Positions 11,662 to 21,659 of a stretch of 64,000 nucleotides of DNA are shown in pieces. Source of the DNA: Gymnopus androsaceus JB14 (lineage: Eukaryota > Basidiomycota > Agaricomycetes > Agaricales > Omphalotaceae); NCBI GenBank assembly GCA_009733575.1, contig ML769517.1, positions 1 through 64,000 of the forward strand, given 5' to 3'. A program made the translations under genes and the position numbers. Under the pieces are notes generated by a model. It had not been told where the DNA came from, did not search any database, and saw nothing but the letters and a program-made list of their open reading frames with translations. Each line of letters begins with the position of its first letter. Position 1 is the first letter of the stretch.

Positions 11662-11799
11662 CATCATCAAAACCTGGATGATTCCAGAGCAACATTCCCC
11701 TCTGTAGAGCACTCTACAGAGCTATTAAGTGCTATAGATTACTATGAGTTGCTATGGATTGCTATAGGTGCTATAACTTTCATACAGGTTTTGCTGATG
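11662..11799. mobile_element. MITE of the CATCAGCAAAACC family
   Basis: It starts CATCATCAAAACCTGG (one base off the family end) and finishes CAGGTTTTGCTGATG. The interior has the family hallmark of short CTGTAGAGCACTCTACAG palindromes and GCTATAGATTGCTAT words. It lies against the WD40 fragment. No clear target duplication. Confidence 0.75.
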
Positions 11800-11966
11800 G
11801 CCCCTTCAAGCCTTTGAATCTGCTGGCCTGTGGCTGCATTCCAGATGCATACTGTTCTGTCACTAGAAACTGATACAAGATGTTTACTATGTAGGTAACC
11901 AAACCACTCCAGATTTATACAATCTAATGGATAAATCTTGATAAGGCCAAAGATTAATTGCAACAA
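11800..11966 (-). pseudogene. WD40-repeat fragment
   Basis: On the minus strand about 45 codons read as one WD40 blade (LVSVSSDRTVCIWNAATGQ). WD40 arrays are common C-terminal sensors of fungal NLR proteins, so this could be a scrap of such a gene. The frame then runs into the MITE at 11662-11799. No flanking blades or start were found. Confidence 0.5.
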
Positions 11967-12171
11967 TCTTTGGTCTTCATAAATAACTGAGTGTATAAAC
12001 TGACATATATATATTCCTGAAATTTTGGGTGGAAATTATTCTATGGATATTATTAAATTGTATATATGTTGTACTTTGTTCATATGGATAATGCATGCCT
12101 AGATCATAATTTGTGTATTTCACTTGGATCACAATCACACTGCCAATAATTATGCTTCATTTAGATTGAAC

Positions 12172-12684
12172 CATTGTGGGAAATACATTATTTCAATCCA
12201 TAAGGGAAATGTACTTCTTCAGTGGAATACTGAAAGTAAATATTTCTTAGGGCTTAGGAAATAAACAAATTCAGACAATTTGAAGTTTGAATTTTCTGCA
12301 AATTTCTGAAATGACATTTGATTCTTGGATGACATTTTTTGGACAGGACATGAAGTAGTCTGTTGAAGCCAGCCTGAATATATAAACTACTAATACCAGC
12401 TGAAGTATGTCTTAAAATGACTGCTGAAATGGTAGTGGTTACCATTTCAGGAGCCCCGAAATAAATAAATTCAGCCGGCTTCGGTAATTCATGCTCTCAG
12501 GTCAGCTGAAGGCAGATTACTTACTGTCCTGGCCAAAAAATGTCATTTCAGAAAGACATTCCCCTTACGGAAAGTTCAAGTTTCAATTGGTCTGAATTAA
12601 TTTCCTTCTAAAGTTTTATTTTCTATATTCCTCCAAAAAAAGTACATTTCCTTTATTTATTGAATTAATTAATTTCCCACAATG
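12172..12684. mobile_element. MITE with CATTGTGGGAAAT inverted ends
   Basis: CATTGTGGGAAAT, then a degenerate stretch and GGGAAATGTACTT, at 12172-12222 recur inverted at about 12640-12684 (AAGTACATTTCC ... ATTTCCCACAATG). The span is about 513 bases with AT-rich interior and no coding frame. I could not find a target duplication, so the exact ends are provisional. The remaining 300 bases to the sulfate permease start are probably its promoter. Confidence 0.6.
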
Positions 12685-12984
12685 CTTCGGTGGTGTGAAT
12701 AAAATTCCTCATCACACTCTAGCATGTTAGATTGATAGATCGCCCTAAGGCGGAGTCCCGCAAGGGAACTTAGAAGGAGCTAAAATCAAGATATGGTATG
12801 AAATTGCGCAATACGGTCGATGAATCGCAATATAGAACTTAAAATTATCTAGTCAATTGTGGAGACGACTATTTTAAGTACCTCATTCTTTCTCGTTCAG
12901 TCGTTTTCGGTTTTCCCCCACATATTCGCGTCATATCCGGTCTAACTTTGGAAACGTCGTTAAAGTCAACTACCACGACCGACC

Positions 12985-15809
12985 ATGGCTTCCGATCGAG
13001 CTAAAGAGCTAGGCAAGAAGATCATCGGATATCCTGAAGAGAGGGTTCCCGTTGTGTCTGTCAAAGATTGGACTTCACAGTTTTCCAAGAGCCCCGTCAG
13101 GCCTGTATGTCCTTCTTTCTTCTTGAGTGCTTCATGCATTGTGATTAACCGCTGTACAGGCTATCAACTATGTTCGTCGTCTATTCCCTATCCTTGGTTG
13201 GATCACAAGATACAGTCAGTTCTTCGCATTTTCAGGGCCATTATGCATCACTAACAATCCTCAAGATTTGGGCTGGCTCGCAGGAGACCTAATTGCTGGA
13301 ATCACGGTCGGTATCGTTCTCGTTCCCCAGGGCATGTCTTATGCTACAGTAAGTACGTTCATGCTCTCTACACCGGGACCTCAATCATTTTTTTTCTCAG
13401 ATTGCAACGCTACCTGTGCAATACGGGCTCTACTCATCTTTTATCGGGGTGCTGATTTACTGCGTACGCCCCTTTTTAATTTGCTATGATCTGGGTTGTC
13501 CTACTTACCTCACCCAGTTTTTCGCTACCTCCAAGGACGTATCAATCGGTCCAGTGGCTGTGATGTCACTCACGGTCTCGCAAATCATAGCCAATGTGGA
13601 TAAAGCTCACCCTGGCAAGTGGGGAGGTCCCCAGATTGCCACCACTGTTGCCTTTATAGCTGGTTTTATTGTACTCGGCATAGGCCTTTTACGGCTTGGC
13701 TGGCTAGTCGAATTCATCCCCGCCCCAGCCGTCAGTGGGTTTATGACCGGCTCTGCTATCAACATTGCTGCTGGTCAGGTTCCGGGATTGATGGGTATAA
13801 CCGGGTTCAAGTAAGTGTTAGTTCACTACTAGATGCAAATTGAGCAGCTCATATTACTTTAGCACTCGAGGTGCCACATACTTGGTCATCATTGATACGC
13901 TTAAAGGACTTCCTATTACCACCCGAGATGCCGCTTTTGGGCTGACAGGGCTCTTCGCCTTATATGCTATCCGAATCTTGTGCGATTATCTATCCAAGCG
14001 ATTCCCCCGCCGAGGTGAGGCTACTTACTTACGATCGTTCTACAGGTTACTTATGGTTTGTCAAAGCGAGAGTGTTCTTCTTCATCTCTGTGTTCAGAAA
14101 CGCTTTTGTCATTGTAATGTTAACCGTTGCTTCATGGCTCTATACGAGACACGGGGGTGGAAAAAGTGGCAACTTCCCCATCAAGATTTTGGGTACGGTT
14201 CCTGCTGGCCTGCGCGACGTTGGCCAGCCTCATATCGACCTCGAACTCGTGAGGGCCCTTGCCTCAGACCTTCCTATCGCCACGATCATTCTCCTTCTTG
14301 AGCACATCGCCATATCCAAATGTAAGTGCTTTTATTTGACTTGAAGTACTGTGCGTCTCGTCTTGAACTTTGTTTTTGTGTAGCCTTCGGAAGAGTAAAT
14401 AACTACAAGATCGACCCCAATCAGGAACTCATCGCTATCGGCGTTACAAATACCGTTGGCTCTTGCTTTGGCGCTTACCCGGCCACCGGTTCGTTCTCTC
14501 GTTCTGCTTTGAAATCCAAGTCGGGAGTACGGACTCCTGCGGGTGGTATCTTTTCTGCGATTATCGTGATCGTGGCACTGTATGGTCTTACCTCTGCATT
14601 CTTTTGGATTCCGAATGCGGGGCTTTCTGCGATAATCATCCATGCAGTCGCAGATTTGGTAGCTTCTCCCCGACAGGTGAGCGAATTTCAATCTAAGTTT
14701 AGATTCTCGCTAACTTCCCTCATCTCAGGTCTTCTCTTACTGGCGAGTCTCCCCGTTGGAATTCCTAATCTGGTGTGCTGCTGTCCTAGTCACCATCTTT
14801 TCTACCATCGAAATTGGTGTTTATGTGTCTGTCTGCATATCATTGGCCCTTCTCCTCGTTCGTATCGCCCATCCTCGCGGATACTTCCTGGGAAAAGTCA
14901 CACTTCGATCGGATACCCCAGAAAGCAGAGAGCACCGCGACGTTTTCGTCCCTTTGACCAAAGACGGAATTACAAATTCCGATATTAAAGTCATCCCTCC
15001 GCCTCCAGGAGTTATCATTTACCGATTTGAAGAAAGCTATTTGTATCCCAACTCGTCCATTGTCAATTCCGTGCTCGTTGATTATGTCAAGGCGAACATG
15101 AAGAGAGGCCTAGATATAAGCGCTACCAAGCTCAGCGATCGACTTTGGAACGACCCTGGCCCCCGCCACGGTGATGCCGCATCCTCCAAAGAGCGAAATG
15201 ACAGTTTACCTGATATTCACGCCGTCGTTCTCGACTTTTCTACAGTGTGAGCTCGCATTAAATGTGATACAGTTGCTAGTGTTTCTAACGTATATTCTCC
15301 TAGGTCCCACATCGATACTACTGCTACACAGGCACTTATTGACACTCGCAATGAAATAGAACGATGGGCAGATCACCCTGTAGAGGTTAGTCGTTGCTTC
15401 TTGGAAATTTTATTAACTTCAAAACTCCAATTAACCACCTGTTTTGCAGTTCCACTTCGCTACCATACTATCGCCCTGGATCAGACGAGCTCTTGTTGCG
15501 GGTGGTTTTGGAGTCGGTACTCCTTCATCTACGGCGCCTCGCGAAATTGCTGCCGTTGTGCCCTACCGTGATGGTCTGCGTGACAGACCACTGAGCTATC
15601 TTCGCCAGCATACTCGTGAGGAACCCGACGATATAGAGAAGGGGCTCACTCCCGCCAAAGGGAAGGATTCGATCAATTCAGTTGATGTCCAGGAAGTTTC
15701 TGAGTATACATCACCGCTTCCCCTCGATACACCATTCTTCCACATTGATTTGCAGAGTGCAGTTTGTGCAGCGGAGAGCGGACTAGCAAGTGGATCATGG
15801 CCAGCATGA
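12985..15809 (+). CDS. SulP-family sulfate permease with STAS domain
   Basis: Eleven exons join in frame to 764 residues: 12985-13104, 13160-13214, 13266-13348, 13401-13463, 13518-13810, 13863-14014, 14046-14321, 14384-14676, 14729-15246, 15304-15385, 15450-15809. All introns are 31-62 bases with GT-AG ends, and the total is divisible by three. The protein imports sulfate across the plasma membrane for sulfur assimilation. Diagnostic stretches are DLIAGITVGIVLVPQGMSYA, QYGLYSSFIGVLIYC, SIGPVAVMSL and NTVGSCFGAYPATGSFSRSA, with repeated membrane helices. From about residue 535 (PPPGVIIYRFEESYLYPN) a C-terminal STAS domain follows. It resembles yeast SUL1/SUL2 and mold cys-14; the exact orthologue is not determined. 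It looks intact. Confidence 0.93.
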
Positions 15810-15840
15810 ACGAAAAGTGAAGTCAAAATTCTCCAAAATT

Positions 15841-16065
15841 TTCAACTTTTGATCCATCTGTTTTGGGCAACTGTATACTTTGACTTTGTTAACTTCAACT
15901 TTTTGTAGACCATTCTACTTCAAATCAAAAGCATCTCAAAATTCACCAAAAATTTCAGCTTTTGATCAATCTGTTTTGATGGCAACTGTATACTTTGACT
16001 TTGTTAACTTCAGCTTTTTATATACCATTCTACTTCAAATCAAAAGCATTTCATCTTCAACTTTA
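15841..16065. repeat. Two tandem 113-base units after the sulfate permease
   Basis: TTCAACTTTTGATCCATCTG ... at 15841 is repeated from 15954 (TTCAGCTTTTGATCAATCTG ...). Both contain GGCAACTGTATACTTTGACT and ACCATTCTACTTCAAATCAA. The units lie just past the stop codon and could be in the 3' untranslated region. No coding potential. Confidence 0.8.
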
Positions 16066-16155
16066 TACAACATATCTAAGCATCAATAAGTTCAACTTCT
16101 GCAGCTGAGCTAAGAGAGCATTCGCCTAGATGAAGACATCAGTAAAACCTAGGTA

Positions 16156-16380
16156 AGATAGTGGCAAAACAGTTTCGTCTAGCATCACGTGCCGCTTCTA
16201 AACTTATACAGCCACAACGAGATCGTTTCTCAAAAAAACGACCTTGGGCATGGCTAGAGACTTCTTCTCGCTAGCCATGCCCAAGGCTCTTTTTTTTTTA
16301 ATGGCCTCCTTGTTGTTCCATTAGCGATATACGTTGCGAAAAGTCATGTGACACCGGACGAAACTGTTTTGCCACTATCT
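16156..16380. mobile_element. MITE with TA duplication and internal hairpin
   Basis: Perfect inverted ends start AGATAGTGGCAAAACAGTTT and are flanked by TA (16154-16155 and 16381-16382). The inverted match is 27 bases counting flanks (16153-16179 with 16357-16383). The interior holds a second perfect hairpin, CCTTGGGCATGGCTAG at 16242-16257 paired with CTAGCCATGCCCAAGG at 16271-16286. This is the structure of a Tc1/mariner-like MITE. Confidence 0.85.
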
Positions 16381-16408
16381 TACATCTGGAAATTGTTTTT
16401 CAACTACA

Positions 16409-17004
16409 CATCAGCAAAACCTGGGTGTATTGGATAGCGCTGGATAGTGCTATCCAGCACTCATAGCACCCATAGCACTTATAGCACCCATAGCACTTAT
16501 AGCAAGGTCCCCATCTATCCAGAGCTATGGATTGCTATGGGGTGCTATGGATTGCTATACTTACCGCAGGAACATCACCTGTCAGATTCTATTCAATAGC
16601 AAATATATTACTTATTTGAATTGTTTTCCATTCCAATAGCTCCGAGCAGCCCGCCGCTTGCTAGTAGTGTTGCTGCAATACGACGAGATGGAGATGGTCT
16701 GCCAAAAACATAGAATCCAAATAATATATTACTATGTTTGTAGTACCTAGGACAATAACTAAAACTACTTAGGATGACTATTTGTAGATTAGGCCTTTGA
16801 ATGCCCACAAGAGTTAAGATTGATAGTAAAATGATGGGGAAGAATAAAGGCAAGTTGAACTTTGACAAGTCTTTGCATCAATTCTTATAGTGCTGGCAGG
16901 AGAGATCCGAGAGAATGACAGCTGTCAAACGGTTGACAGCTGGCACAAATGCTTGGCAATCCCATAGCAGCTCGTAGCAGGCCATTATCCAGGTTTTGCT
17001 GATG
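16409..17004. mobile_element. Candidate long copy of the CATCAGCAAAACC family
   Basis: It begins CATCAGCAAAACCTGGG and a matching end CCAGGTTTTGCTGATG lies at 16989-17004, with CA on both sides. The left part is full of GGATAGTGCTATCC and CATAGCACTTATAGC words. The middle (16600-16900) is unrelated AT-rich sequence, so this may be an element with an insertion, or two separate half copies. Directly beyond, 17005-17082 forms a palindrome (CAGTAGTCTACA ... TGTAGACTACTG). Confidence 0.5.
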
Positions 17005-17320
17005 CAGTAGTCTACATAGGTTGGGTACCTTCTGTAGTTGCATAGCAAGGTCCCCTGCTACATAGATTGCTGTAGACTACTGTAAGTGAACAGATTCCAT
17101 TCAAGTCCAGGGCCTGACCTACCCTGATGCAATAATCCAATATTCTGTCATTGAATTCACTACTTGTTTCCCATTATCCATGCAGATGGCACAGAGAATT
17201 CAAATTAAATATTTATTGCATAAGTGTGTATGTACATTCTTAATCTACATTGTTTGAAGTAAAAAAGGTCTCAAAGACTGAAACCAGAAGTGCAAACTTG
17301 AGTACAAGTATAACAGACTG

Positions 17321-17448
17321 CATCAGCAAAACCTGGATGATTCCATAGCAAGGTCCTCCTCTGTAGAGCACTCCACAGAACTATAGAGTGCTATAGATTG
17401 CTATCAGTCACTATGGGTGCTATAGCTTTCATGCAGGTTTTGCTGATG
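17321..17448. mobile_element. MITE of the CATCAGCAAAACC family
   Basis: Complete copy with ends CATCAGCAAAACCTGGATGA and CAGGTTTTGCTGATG. The interior carries CTGTAGAGCACTCCACAG and runs of GCTATAGATTGCTAT. TG flanks both sides, which could be a 2-base duplication. Very similar in layout to the copy at 11662-11799. Confidence 0.8.
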
Positions 17449-17469
17449 TGTACTTACAATAGGTTCTAG

Positions 17470-17964
17470 CAAGGGGTATGCAAAAATAAAATTTTAGATA
17501 TCACATTGTATTTTGACCTTAAGGCTTCCGAGGCCCCCCCTCCCCCCCTCCTTTATCCTTTTGTAGTAGTGAATTCCCATGCCCACTTGACATTTTTGCT
17601 CTGCCACTGTTTCCGGAGCCTAATTTTTGGAATTTCAAAGTGTCCTGAAGACATTTACCCTTTAATATGATGTTATTTCAGGCCAATTAATATAATTGCA
17701 CTTTTATTACATCAGTTCAGAGTGAGTCAGGGGTCTCCACAAACTTCCTCCCATCCACATTAACAGTACATATTACCTGCAAAGAGGATTTGATGCTCTC
17801 TAGTACAGGATAAATGTGAAATTGTACATATATGGTACTTTAAAGCATCATTCAACATGAAAACAACCACTAAAATGGTTAAAATAGTTTGACCTTAAGA
17901 GCCTCTGGACCCCCCCTCCCCCCCCCATCGTGATATGGGCGCTTAAATTTTTACATACCCCTTG
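17470..17964. mobile_element. hAT-type MITE, 495 bases, 8-base duplication
   Basis: Inverted ends CAAGGGGTATGCAAAAAT and the complement of ATTTTTACATACCCCTTG are flanked by a perfect 8-base repeat GGTTCTAG (17462-17469 and 17965-17972). Further in, both ends have a C-rich tract (ACCTTAAG...GACCCCCCCTCC). The size and duplication fit a hAT MITE. It sits between two CATCAGCAAAACC copies. No coding frame. Confidence 0.85.
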
Positions 17965-17981
17965 GGTTCTAGAAAACTCAA

Positions 17982-18141
17982 CATCAGCAAAACCTGGGTG
18001 ATCCCACAGCAAGGTCCCCCTCTGTACAGAACTGGACAGCTCTGTGGCTTCTGTGGGTTGTATTGGGGCTTTTGTACAGTGCTGTACAGCGACCCACAGC
18101 AATCCACAGCAATCCACAGTTTACCCAGGTTTTGTTGATGA
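17982..18141. mobile_element. MITE of the CATCAGCAAAACC family
   Basis: Starts CATCAGCAAAACCTGGGTGA and ends CCCAGGTTTTGTTGATG (one mismatch in the end). The interior shows GTCCCCCTCTGTACAGAACTGG and CTGTACAGCGACCCACAGCAA words. AA flanks both sides. Confidence 0.8.
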
Positions 18142-19534
18142 AGGATACTTATGAGGCTACAAATTGCAAGGAAAATGCAGTTTAACTCACAGGGAAACTG
18201 TGTTGCTGTTGGTTACTGCAAAGCACTCAGAAAATTTGGGAGAAGAAAGGTGGATGGGGGAGCAGCAGAGTTGAAGTGGAAAATGTTTGAAGTTAGACTT
18301 AAATACTCCAAGTCAACTTTTTGCATGGCATCCAGTCTCTTGATTGATGAAAGTATCAAACTGTGAAGTACTTGAGCATTTGAACAGGGACATTGGGGCT
18401 AACACCCAAAATGGATGTTATGCTTCCCACAGGCATGTGGATTTTGGAGAAAATAACTTTTTTTTGGATGCTCCAATTTGCAAGGCTCATCAGGCTTTTC
18501 TACAGCATCCTATGCAATCTACATAGAGCACTGTAGAGCCTTGATTCTACAGAGGTCTACAGCCACAAAAATGTGTTTCCAGATGTAATTGTCATAGCAG
18601 CCATAGTTCTCTACAGAACTATGAGATACTATGGGTTGCTATGGGTTGCTATGAGGTTCTGTGGGATCATTGACTTGTATCACTATTTGACAGCCATTTG
18701 ACAATTGACATTCTCTCTCACCAACAGTATATAAAAAGTGCAGAATTATCCATGTTGGAACTTCAACTTCCATTGATTGTCCAATTTTGTCTTGATTCTC
18801 AGTCACCTAAGTTCATTGATATTCACAGTATGTCTTTATAAAGTCTTCAGTTTCAATGTCTTTCTTCAATGTCTGCATACAAGGGCCACCACTTATAGTA
18901 TGGTCTTGTACTAAGTACTATAGTCTATGTACATATGAGCATGAAGACATAAATGATTTTATTCTGCCATTGTTTGATTTTATGATTCTCAAAACAATTC
19001 AAAAAAATAATATAGAAGCAAACCCAGAAGCAAAAAATTCTAAGAAGATAATATATATTCAGGGCAGTTCTGCATGGTTTTTATTAATTGTATATAGGCC
19101 ATATAATATGCAAAGATTACAATCTAATTTTATCAGATTTTTCAATAATCTTCAAAAGGTGTCATAAATTGACTTTTTTTTTGCTGCCAAAAACTGCCAA
19201 AAACCGAGAAGTAAAATTTTGGGCTAATTGGGCCACTACACAAGTGCATCCCTTTGGAACTGTTTGCAGTATGGCTTAGCATGCTCATAGAGTAAGTTGA
19301 ACATGTTGTATGCCCAAAAATACCACATATTTCATGATACAATTCACATATTTCAAAAACTGAGAAAAATCACACTTTTGGCATAGTGTTTGGATATGAT
19401 TGTATTATGAAGGATTCATATATCCAAGCTATTATAGTCATGTCCATAAACCCTCCTAGATGTTGTATTAAAAAAACTTCATCCTAAAATGCATTCCACA
19501 TTGCTCAAAGATCAAATCTTTTGCTTCTGGGTTT
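18142..19534. other. Gene-free AT-rich region
   Basis: No supported gene. At 18487-18670 there are fragments (CTACAGCATCC, GTAGAGCCTTGATTCTACAG, CTATGGGTTGCTATGGGTTG) resembling the interior of the CATCAGCAAAACC elements, so a degenerate copy probably lies here. The rest has short chance frames only. Confidence 0.5.
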
Positions 19535-19805
19535 CATCAGCAAAAATGGGTTAAACCTGCAATAATCTAAGGAACCTAGGTTACCCTGGTCACCCTGGTC
19601 ACCTTGGGTCTTCCAGGCTACCCCAGGCTACCTTAGGCTACCTCAGGTTACCTCAGTTTCCTCAGGTTTACTCAGGTTTACTCAGGTTGCCTCAAATTCC
19701 CAAGGTTTATCCCTAAATCCTAGGCAACCCAGGTGACCTCAAAGAACTGAGGCAGTCTAGGCAACCTAGGTACCCTTAAGTTCCCTTAAGTCTCTTAAGG
19801 TCATT
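19535..19805. repeat. CAGG/AGGTT-rich minisatellite with element end
   Basis: CATCAGCAAAAATGGG at 19535 leads into units such as CACCCTGG, CTACCCCAGG, CTCAGGTTACCTCAGG and TACTCAGGTT. This is the same architecture as 350-644 in the opposite orientation. Only one end is visible, so the right limit is approximate. Confidence 0.7.
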
Positions 19806-20120
19806 GAGGAAAATGGGGACAACAGCAATCAATGGGCCCAGTTTAGACCAATCCACAAGTCAAAGCTATGAGGAATTCCTATATAAGGTAAGTAATTTGA
19901 GTGTGTGCTAAGCTGACACTTATGAATTTTCACAGAGTTCCATTTTCTCACATTTTTGACCCCTTAAAAAGTGCTCAAAATGGGACAGGAGATGAGGAAC
20001 TGAGAGGGAAGGAGCAGGAATCATTTAGTGCCTGCAATTCAACTTTCCAAGATTTGGCAATTTGGTGCTTTGCTCAGATTACACTGCCCAATGGTCCATT
20101 GACTCCAGGTGCCCTATGAG

Positions 20121-20619
20121 TAGTGTTGCCACGGCTCGGGCAAAATTTGGCTCAAGCTGGCAAGCCGAGCTGATTTTGCCCAAGCCGAGCTGAGCCACCA
20201 GCCGCATTTACCCATCCAGCTTGCAACGGCTTATGAGAGATAATGAAGAAAAGAGCAAAGGTCAATGATCCCGAGGTGCTCTGAGGTACTCTAGAGCCCT
20301 CATCGAGTCTCCCTACCACCAGAGCGGTGAGAAAAACATGCTCATCAATGAGCAAAACACCACTGACGTTGTCAAGGGACCAATTAGTGCCCATCATGTC
20401 AAACTTTACATTCTAATAGTGACGAGCGTGAAAGTGATCCATTTCAAGTTCTTTCACCATGTACATAGTGGAGAGGTAGATACAGTACCATCTAAACCCA
20501 CAATTCCTTCTCTGGCGAGGTTTTTTCTGTACCGGCTTCAGATGGCTCAGCTAGAGATTTTCAAGCCAAGCCGCAGCTTCATGAGCCGGCTAGCAGCTAG
20601 CCAAGCTGCGGCAACACTA
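20121..20619. mobile_element. hAT-type MITE, 499 bases, 8-base duplication
   Basis: It begins TAGTGTTGCCACGGCT and ends AGCTGCGGCAACACTA, a 10-base perfect terminal inverted repeat (TAGTGTTGCC). It is flanked by a perfect CCTATGAG on both sides (20113-20120 and 20620-20627). GGCTCAAG and AGCCGAGCTGAGCC words near both ends add imperfect subterminal repeats. Non-coding interior. Confidence 0.88.
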
Positions 20620-21004
20620 CCTATGAGGGATCCAGGAATCATTATGATTCCACCTTTTGTTGAACAATTAGTGCCAAATTGTCAATCGCTCCCTTCATCC
20701 AAAGCTCACCAAATTCAAATGGAATCTGCACTCATGTACGGATTTTGCATTTCCTATAGCATTGGAATGTATGATTATTTCCCGATGGTGGCCGTTTACC
20801 AATTCTGACATTGAGCTTGATCGGAATGGATTACTTCAATTACAGAAGGTGAAAGTTGAACATGAACTTACTGAACAATTCAGCAAACTTTGGGCTCAAG
20901 GACTCAAATTGTAGTATTCAACATTGCATGAATATCATGGAAAGAAGGAATGACTTGGATGGAGGACATAAAAGAAGCTGTAATAATTCATTTTACAAGA
21001 TGTA

Positions 21005-21287
21005 CAGTGATCTTGGAGTCCTTGAGCCACAGCTTTGATTTTTGCATGCGGAACTTGCTGGATTACATTTTGAACATATCTAAGTAGATAGAAATAATCC
21101 AAAGGTTCTGAAACAAAGGCTGAGCTACTTTAAGGACCTTCAAAAAAAGGGCAAGTAATTACTGTTATTTTTTCTTGAATTCAGGTCAAAATTTGTAGTC
21201 CTTGAGCCATGCCGTATTCTATTCAATCCAATACAAATACATCATGGCTCAAGGACTCCAGGTGGCTCAAGGACTCCATGATCACTG
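21005..21287. mobile_element. pogo-type MITE related to the element at 7572-11445
   Basis: Inverted ends CAGTGATCTTGGAGTCCTTG and the complement of CAAGGACTCCATGATCACTG are flanked by TA (21003-21004 and 21288-21289). The first nine bases and the GTCCTTGA core match the ends of the decayed pogo element in this window, so this is probably a short non-autonomous relative. GGCTCAAGGACTC also occurs at 20893 and as the complement at 21194, which suggests further nested ends. Confidence 0.8.
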
Positions 21288-21659
21288 TATCCTTTATGTT
21301 CGAGCCATGCAATTACCTCGCTATTCCTGTGGCATACAGCTTTAGCTCCCACAAACACTGCATCATCTAACCAGGCTTCTGTCCTTTGGATCGATCCTGG
21401 CCGGATTTGAAGACGAGCCATAGAGGCTCTTTAATACGACGTGGAGATAGACGAAATTTGAGGCTTGATGTGAGAGGATTAAGAAGGAGAAGGAAAGTTA
21501 AACGAGATCGGATTCGGAGCGCTCAATCAAGACGGGCGCTTGATAAATTCCTACAAGTCTTCTGTAGACTTGTCTTTGAACGATGACCCGTCGTCAACAG
21601 CTTTCTTGCTCTTGTAATCAATAAATAATCTACAGTTCCAACTCTCCGCGAATCTTCTA

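Noticed and set aside
16409..17004. Calling 16409-17004 a single intact MITE
   Set aside because: The two ends match the family but the middle does not, so it is listed only as a candidate.
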